Source: JAICLL01 sp035252155
GTDB taxonomy: Bacteria > Planctomycetota > Planctomycetia > Pirellulales > JAICIG01
Direction of reading: 5' to 3'
Assembly: GCA_035252155.1 (NCBI GenBank)
Contig: DATFDL010000444.1
Coordinates: 1 to 19,982, forward strand
Length of the DNA: 19,982 bases
Shown here: in pieces, positions 17,051 to 19,982 of the stretch
Position numbering within the stretch: the stretch's first letter is position 1
How the letters are laid out: each line of letters starts with the position of its first letter
Position numbers and translations under genes: made by a program
The notes under the pieces: model-generated
The model's database searches: none
What the model was told of the DNA's origin: nothing
Seen by the model: the letters and a program-made list of their open reading frames with translations, nothing else

Positions 17051-17140
17051 AGGGGAGCAGGGGAGCAGGGGAGCGGGCCAGACGCGGAGAAGCTGGGACA
17101 CGAACCGGAGTGCGGAGTGCTGAATGCGGAGTGCGGAGTG
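17051..17140. repeat. Two simple tandem repeats upstream of the TolC-like gene
   Basis: Three copies of the octamer AGGGGAGC occupy 17051-17074. Five heptamers lie at 17106-17140: CGGAGTG twice, CTGAATG, then CGGAGTG twice. They sit just upstream of ATG 17048, so the 5' untranslated region is pyrimidine-rich and lacks a Shine-Dalgarno. From here to 18272 I see no gene I can support. Confidence 0.85.
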
Positions 17141-17425
17141 ATGCGGACACCGGGTTGCCTCCCTGAAAAAACGCCCGAACAGATGAATCCCAACGACATG
17201 AACCAGACCGTCGCGACTCGACCGCCGGATGTGCGATCGGCGTCGGCCGCGCGACTTGCCGGTAGCGACCGCCCTTCCCGGAACGGGGCAGCGCCGGCCT
17301 TAGTGGACTTCGGCTGTCAAAATCTACGGCCTTTAACGATTCTGTCGGTCGTATCGCTTATTCCGACACGGGCGGGCGGCACGGGTCATTGTGCCGAAAC
17401 GTAAGCAGGGCAGAGGGTTACCGTC

Positions 17426-17498
17426 CCGTAGGATGACCTTCCTAGGTCGTCCGTCCAACCCTCGGCGTGTAAAGGGCGACCTAGGAACGTCGCCCTAC
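17426..17498. repeat. GACCTTCCTAGGTCG palindrome, copy 2
   Basis: About 25-bp imperfect arms with the CCTAGG core. It is the reverse-orientation relative of the palindrome at 923-997, with most of the central segment also shared. It is followed directly by the 18-bp perfect palindrome AACGGAATAAATTCCGTT (17499-17516). Confidence 0.8.
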
Positions 17499-17580
17499 AA
17501 CGGAATAAATTCCGTTCTACGAGAGCTGTAACCGGGCGGGGCGGCGGGCCACTTTCTACGTATTGCAGCATGCACCGCCT

Positions 17581-17652
17581 CCGCTCCTTGGCGCGACCAA
17601 AGCCGGCTATTCCCGGTAGCTCCGGTCTGGCCGTCAGGGAGCGGTTTTTTTT
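17581..17652 (+). ncRNA. Candidate structured RNA: cloverleaf-like fold ending in T8
   Basis: A 7-bp closing stem, CCGCTCC (17581-17587) with GGAGCGG (17638-17644), encloses three arms: GGC/GCC (17590-17592, 17602-17604), GCTA/TAGC with a 7-nt TTCCCGG loop (17606-17620), and CTG/CAG (17627-17637). Eight T residues follow at 17645-17652. The layout resembles a shortened tRNA, but the T arm is too short and GTTCGA is absent. It may instead be an intergenic repeat with a terminator-like end. No promoter was identified. Confidence 0.3.
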
Positions 17653-17682
17653 GCGCGCTTTGGCAAGCACAGAGGAACATGA

Positions 17683-17969
17683 TCGGTTTTGACAAACAAA
17701 ACCGTGTCCGTGTCGGTGTGCAGCCGCCATCTTGTGCGATCATTAGCCGGGTTGATTTCCGATTATGGCCAAATCGCTCCATTGGCAGCACCTTTTTATG
17801 TAGCCCAGGCATTTATGCCTGGGAAAACCGACGTTGAAAACCATCGTCCGGCGTCGGATCAATGGTCCCAGGCATAAATGCCTGGGCTACGCAAAAAGGT
17901 GCCACCCAAAAGGCCACCGCAACCCACCAAGAATGCGGCGTCCTACCGAATTTGTCTGGGAAAACCGAT
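17683..17969. repeat. Element with TCGGTTTT ends around a 37-bp-arm palindrome
   Basis: The left end TCGGTTTTGACAAACAAA (17683-17700) matches 879-896 exactly for 18 nt. The right end AAAACCGAT (17961-17969) is its inverted partner. Inside are arms 17788-17824 and 17866-17902, each 37 bp with two mismatches, containing CCCAGGCATTTATGCCTGGG, which is itself palindromic. The nested design is the same as at 879-1027. Confidence 0.75.
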
Positions 17970-18025
17970 TAGGATGGCCTTCCAGGCCGTCTCGACGGTG
18001 AGCGACGGCCTGCAAGGCCATCCTA
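17970..18025. repeat. Hairpin with TAGGATGGCCTT arms
   Basis: The 22-bp arms, 17970-17991 and 18004-18025, have one mismatch, with cores TAGGATGGCCTTCCAGGCC and GGCCTGCAAGGCCATCCTA. A related hairpin lies at 18981-19036. Confidence 0.75.
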
Positions 18026-18034
18026 CGGTTGTGG

Positions 18035-18097
18035 CTGTAACTTTCCGGCATTTTTGCTACACTATCCCCTTGACAACTCTCAGCTCCCGCGTACAAG
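18035..18097 (+). promoter_or_regulatory. Candidate promoters upstream of the ECF sigma gene
   Basis: Two overlapping possibilities are visible. One is TTGACA (18070-18075) with TACAAG (18092-18097) at 16-bp spacing. The other is an extended -10, TGCTACACT, with TACACT at 18058-18063 and a poor -35. Either would give a leader of roughly 170-200 nt before ATG 18273. Confidence 0.35.
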
Positions 18098-18272
18098 GCG
18101 AGGCGTGATGACTGCGGCGGTCTGGTTCGCGGCTCGACACCCCGGCGAGGCGTTCGTCCCCGGCGGGGTCTGGCGCGCGCTGCAGGCGGCAATTTCGGGA
18201 GGGGCGGTTTCTGGACCGGCGGATTCGGCAACTGGGGCGGCGGGGCGGGGCGTTTTTGGGGCGGTGGGCCGC

Positions 18273-18962
18273 ATGGATGGGTCGGGCAGCAGTGACTGGA
18301 CGAAGGGCGACTGGACGAGCAGGCGCGCCAAGCCGGCGGCGAGCAAAAGAAATACACCCAAACAAAAAGCGGCGGCCGAACAGGCCGCAATCCAGATAGC
18401 AACCGCTGCCGAGCGCGAGCTGGAGACCGATTGGACTGATATCGCGGCCACGCTCGACGGCGACGGCCAGGCTTACGCTCGCATTGTGCGGCGCTACCAA
18501 GACCAGATCACCGCCCAGATGTGGCGGCTGAGCCGGCAGCGCAACGATTGCGAGCAGCTTGTGCACGAGGTGTTCGTCGAGGCGTACATGAGCCTGCGGC
18601 AGTTCAAGGGCCGCGCGCCGTTTTTGCACTGGCTGCGGAAGATCGCCACGCGGGTCGGTTACCGATATTGGAAACAGCAGGCCCGTGCCCGGCGGCAGGC
18701 GGCGGTGCCCTTGCAAGATTGGCACCGCAGCGTGCCCGCCGTCGAAGCGGGCGAGGCCGAAGAGGCCGCCGCGCTGGTGCACGGCATGCTCGACAAGTTG
18801 CCCCCGCGCGACCGGCTGGTGCTGACGTTGATTTATTTAGAAGAGTGTTCGGTGGCCGAGGCCGCCGAGCTGTCGGGCTGGAGCCAAACAATGGTCAAGG
18901 TGCAGGCCCACCGGGCCCGCAAGAAACTGAAAAAACTGCTGGAAGAGGCAAACCCCACATAG
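18273..18962 (+). CDS. ECF-family RNA polymerase sigma factor
   Basis: The protein has 229 residues from ATG 18273. After a basic, disordered lead of about 50 residues, region 2 runs about 66-135: YARIVRRYQDQITAQMWRLS, VHEVFVEAYMSLRQFKG and FLHWLRKIATRVGYRYWK. Region 4 runs about 170-222: LDKLPPRDRLVLTLIYLEEC and an HTH in VAEAAELSGWSQTMVKVQAH. It recruits RNA polymerase to its own promoter class. The frame is open to 18054 with ATG 18108 as another possible start, but that extension is glycine-rich and has an alternative glycine/tryptophan-rich reading in another frame, so I favour 18273, with about 50 percent certainty on the start. Two small membrane genes follow, the position expected for its regulators. 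Confidence 0.9.
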   Translation: MDGSGSSDWTKGDWTSRRAKPAASKRNTPKQKAAAEQAAIQIATAAERELETDWTDIAATLDGDGQAYARIVRRYQDQITAQMWRLSRQRNDCEQLVHEVFVEAYMSLRQFKGRAPFLHWLRKIATRVGYRYWKQQARARRQAAVPLQDWHRSVPAVEAGEAEEAAALVHGMLDKLPPRDRLVLTLIYLEECSVAEAAELSGWSQTMVKVQAHRARKKLKKLLEEANPT

Positions 18963-18980
18963 GCGAGCACAGTTATCCCG

Positions 18981-19036
18981 TAGGATGGCCTTCTAGGCCG
19001 TCTACCAGGCAAGCGACGGCTTCGAAGGCCATCCTA
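18981..19036. repeat. Hairpin with TAGGATGGCCTT arms, copy 2
   Basis: The arms 18981-19002 and 19015-19036 lie in the 114-bp gap between the sigma factor and the single-TM protein gene. A third, unpaired half-arm (GACGGCCTGGAAGGCCACCC) follows. It is related to 17970-18025, so the sigma gene is bracketed by this family. Confidence 0.75.
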
Positions 19037-19076
19037 CAAGACGGCCTGGAAGGCCACCCTCCAACGGAATACAGAC

Positions 19077-19355
19077 ATGTTGGAAGACAACAAGCTGGAA
19101 CAATTCGAACATTGGGTGGCGGCTGCCCGAGGCGAGCGTCCGCCGCGGGTGGACGTGGCCGAGCGGGTGCGCGTCACGGTGACCCGGCTGGCGCATCGAC
19201 CGCGCCTGGTTTGGCAGGATTCGCCCTTATTGATGTTCGCGGGGGCGTCGCTGGTGGCGGCCGCGTTGGTGGCGGCGGTGGCACTGCCCGCGTGGGAGTC
19301 GGTGCAAGATCCGTTGGTCGCGTTTTGCAGGCCCTTCAGCAATCTGCTTGAATGA
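19077..19355 (+). CDS. Small single-TM protein, candidate anti-sigma factor
   Basis: The protein has 92 residues from ATG 19077. The N-terminal cytoplasmic part is about 45 residues, charged and helical (MLEDNKLEQFEHWVAAARGE). One TM helix follows at about 51-71 (LLMFAGASLVAAALVAAVAL), then a short outer tail. Size, topology and position directly after an ECF sigma gene match CnrY-type anti-sigma factors, whose short cytoplasmic N-terminus holds the sigma factor. No zinc-binding HXXXCXXC motif is present. I do not see sequence identity to CnrY itself, so the function is inferred from context. The next gene begins 13 bp after its stop. Confidence 0.72.
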   Translation: MLEDNKLEQFEHWVAAARGERPPRVDVAERVRVTVTRLAHRPRLVWQDSPLLMFAGASLVAAALVAAVALPAWESVQDPLVAFCRPFSNLLE

Positions 19356-19368
19356 GAATCACAGAAGC

Positions 19369-19869
19369 ATGAGTATCACCGAAACAACGTGGTCGCAGCC
19401 TGTCATGAGTGGTCGTTTGCCGCCGCGCCGTTGGCTGACGATGGCGATGATGGCCACGGTATTTATTTCCGGCGCGGTGATTGGCAGCGGCTCGACGATG
19501 ATCGTCATCAACCGTCGGGTGGAAGAAGCGTCGAACCGGCACTGGAACGCCGCCTGCGAGCGGATGCTGCCGACCTTGCGCAGCGAGCTCGACCTGAACG
19601 ACGGCCAATACGCCGAGGTCGAGCAGATCATTCGCCGGCATTTCGCCAAGCTGAACGAGATTCGCGACGAGGTGATTCGGCCTGCCATCCGCGAGGAATT
19701 CGCGCAGATGGAAAACCAAGTCTCGGCGGTGCTTGACGAGCAGCAGAACGAGCGTTGGACGGCCTGGCTTGAAGAGCGGCGGAAGCGCGTCTGCGCCAGC
19801 TCCGCCCATCGCAAAGAGAAAAAGGCCGACGAGGCCCCGCAAGCCGCCGAGCAGAAGCCAGCGCCCTAG
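19369..19869 (+). CDS. CnrX/Spy/CpxP-like periplasmic sensor
   Basis: The protein has 166 residues from ATG 19369; a TTG seven codons upstream overlaps the previous gene. It has one N-terminal membrane anchor (about 22-46), then a helical periplasmic domain. Two repeats of the family pattern L-x-x-x-Q are visible: LDLNDGQYAEVEQI (74-87) and VLDEQQNERW (121-130). The charged, alanine-rich tail is disordered. This family includes metal sensors (CnrX, ZraP) and envelope-stress chaperones (Spy, CpxP). There is no clear metal-binding cluster: H59 and H91 are the only notable histidines in the domain. With the sigma factor and the 92-residue protein it forms a CnrH-Y-X-like set. Confidence 0.8.
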   Translation: MSITETTWSQPVMSGRLPPRRWLTMAMMATVFISGAVIGSGSTMIVINRRVEEASNRHWNAACERMLPTLRSELDLNDGQYAEVEQIIRRHFAKLNEIRDEVIRPAIREEFAQMENQVSAVLDEQQNERWTAWLEERRKRVCASSAHRKEKKADEAPQAAEQKPAP

Positions 19870-19929
19870 CCGCTGGCCGTGCCGCGGCACTCTTCACGCC
19901 GTCCGATTGCGGATCCTGGGGCATCATAC

Positions 19930-19945
19930 TTCACGCCGGCGTGAA
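19930..19945. promoter_or_regulatory. Perfect 16-bp palindrome, possible operator
   Basis: TTCACGCCGGCGTGAA is a perfect dyad in the region after the sensor gene. A half-site, TTCACGCCG, also occurs near 19895. It could be an operator for a gene beyond the right edge. Confidence 0.35.
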
Positions 19946-19958
19946 TGCGGCAATGTGG

Positions 19959-19978
19959 GACAGCCGCCCTCGGCTGTC
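19959..19978. repeat. Short hairpin GACAGCCG-CCCT-CGGCTGTC
   Basis: A perfect 8-bp stem with a 4-nt loop at the window edge. It may be a terminator or part of a dispersed repeat cut by the edge. Confidence 0.5.
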
Positions 19979-19982
19979 TCGC

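Noticed and set aside
17049..17150. N-terminal extension of the TolC-like frame (repeated HSALRTP motifs)
   Set aside because: It is the translation of simple repeats. The signal peptide and lipobox begin at ATG 17048 or 17042.
18188..18303. Gly/Trp/Phe-rich reading (FGRGGFWTGGFGNWGGG) in a second plus frame upstream of the sigma gene
   Set aside because: It has no usable start codon and ends in a TGA. It may be a decayed coding remnant, but nothing else supports it.
18080..18451. Minus-strand frame of 123 residues with a membrane-like segment opposite the sigma gene start
   Set aside because: It overlaps the sigma gene antisense. Its hydrophobic part is the mirror of Lys/Glu/Ala codons, and the rest is proline/alanine-rich repeat-like sequence.

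Overview
The window is GC-rich DNA from what looks like a planctomycete, probably of the Pirellulales type. I infer this from several things together: a 23S rRNA gene with no 16S gene upstream of it, a very long TolC-like lipoprotein of a kind I associate with Planctomycetes, an ECF sigma factor beside single-TM partner proteins, and intergenic spaces full of dispersed palindromes. No phage, plasmid, insertion sequence or CRISPR array is visible.

Layout. 1-327 (minus): the 5' end of a 23S rRNA gene that runs off the left edge. 328-1300: gene-free, with a nested palindromic element. 1301-1955 (minus): a small unknown protein followed by a retropepsin-like protease gene with a -1 frameshift. 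2126-3007 (minus): a GT2 glycosyltransferase. 3092-3378: gene-free, with heptanucleotide repeats in both orientations. 3379-5604 (minus): a membrane-anchored CX5R phosphatase tightly followed by an EamA-type transporter. 5605-5972: a divergent intergenic region with three palindromes. 5973-10371 (plus): an LptF/LptG-type permease, an NtrB-like histidine kinase and an NtrC-like sigma-54 activator. The activator's best start is an ATC codon behind a strong Shine-Dalgarno. Directly after its stop lie a 140-bp palindrome and a second, diverged copy of its last 37 codons. 10651-11082 (minus) and 11208-11522 (plus): two divergent small genes. 11711-14026 (plus): an APC/KUP-superfamily permease resembling the K+ importer KimA. 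It converges on a 1004-residue TolC-like lipoprotein (14034-17048, minus), and the 7-bp spacer is the loop of a hairpin holding both stop codons. 17049-18272: gene-free, with simple repeats, several palindromes and a cloverleaf-like fold ending in T8. 18273-19869 (plus): an ECF sigma factor, a 92-residue single-TM protein and a CnrX/Spy-like periplasmic sensor, an arrangement like CnrH-CnrY-CnrX.

How the genes may work together (inference). Much of the content concerns the cell envelope: an LPS-transport permease coupled to a two-component system, an outer-membrane efflux-type lipoprotein, a polyprenyl-type glycosyltransferase, and an ECF module with a periplasmic sensor. The most unusual features are the ATC start, the leftover NtrC 3' end next to a palindrome, a hairpin family with compensatory stem changes, the CnrYXH-like module and the cloverleaf-plus-T8 element.
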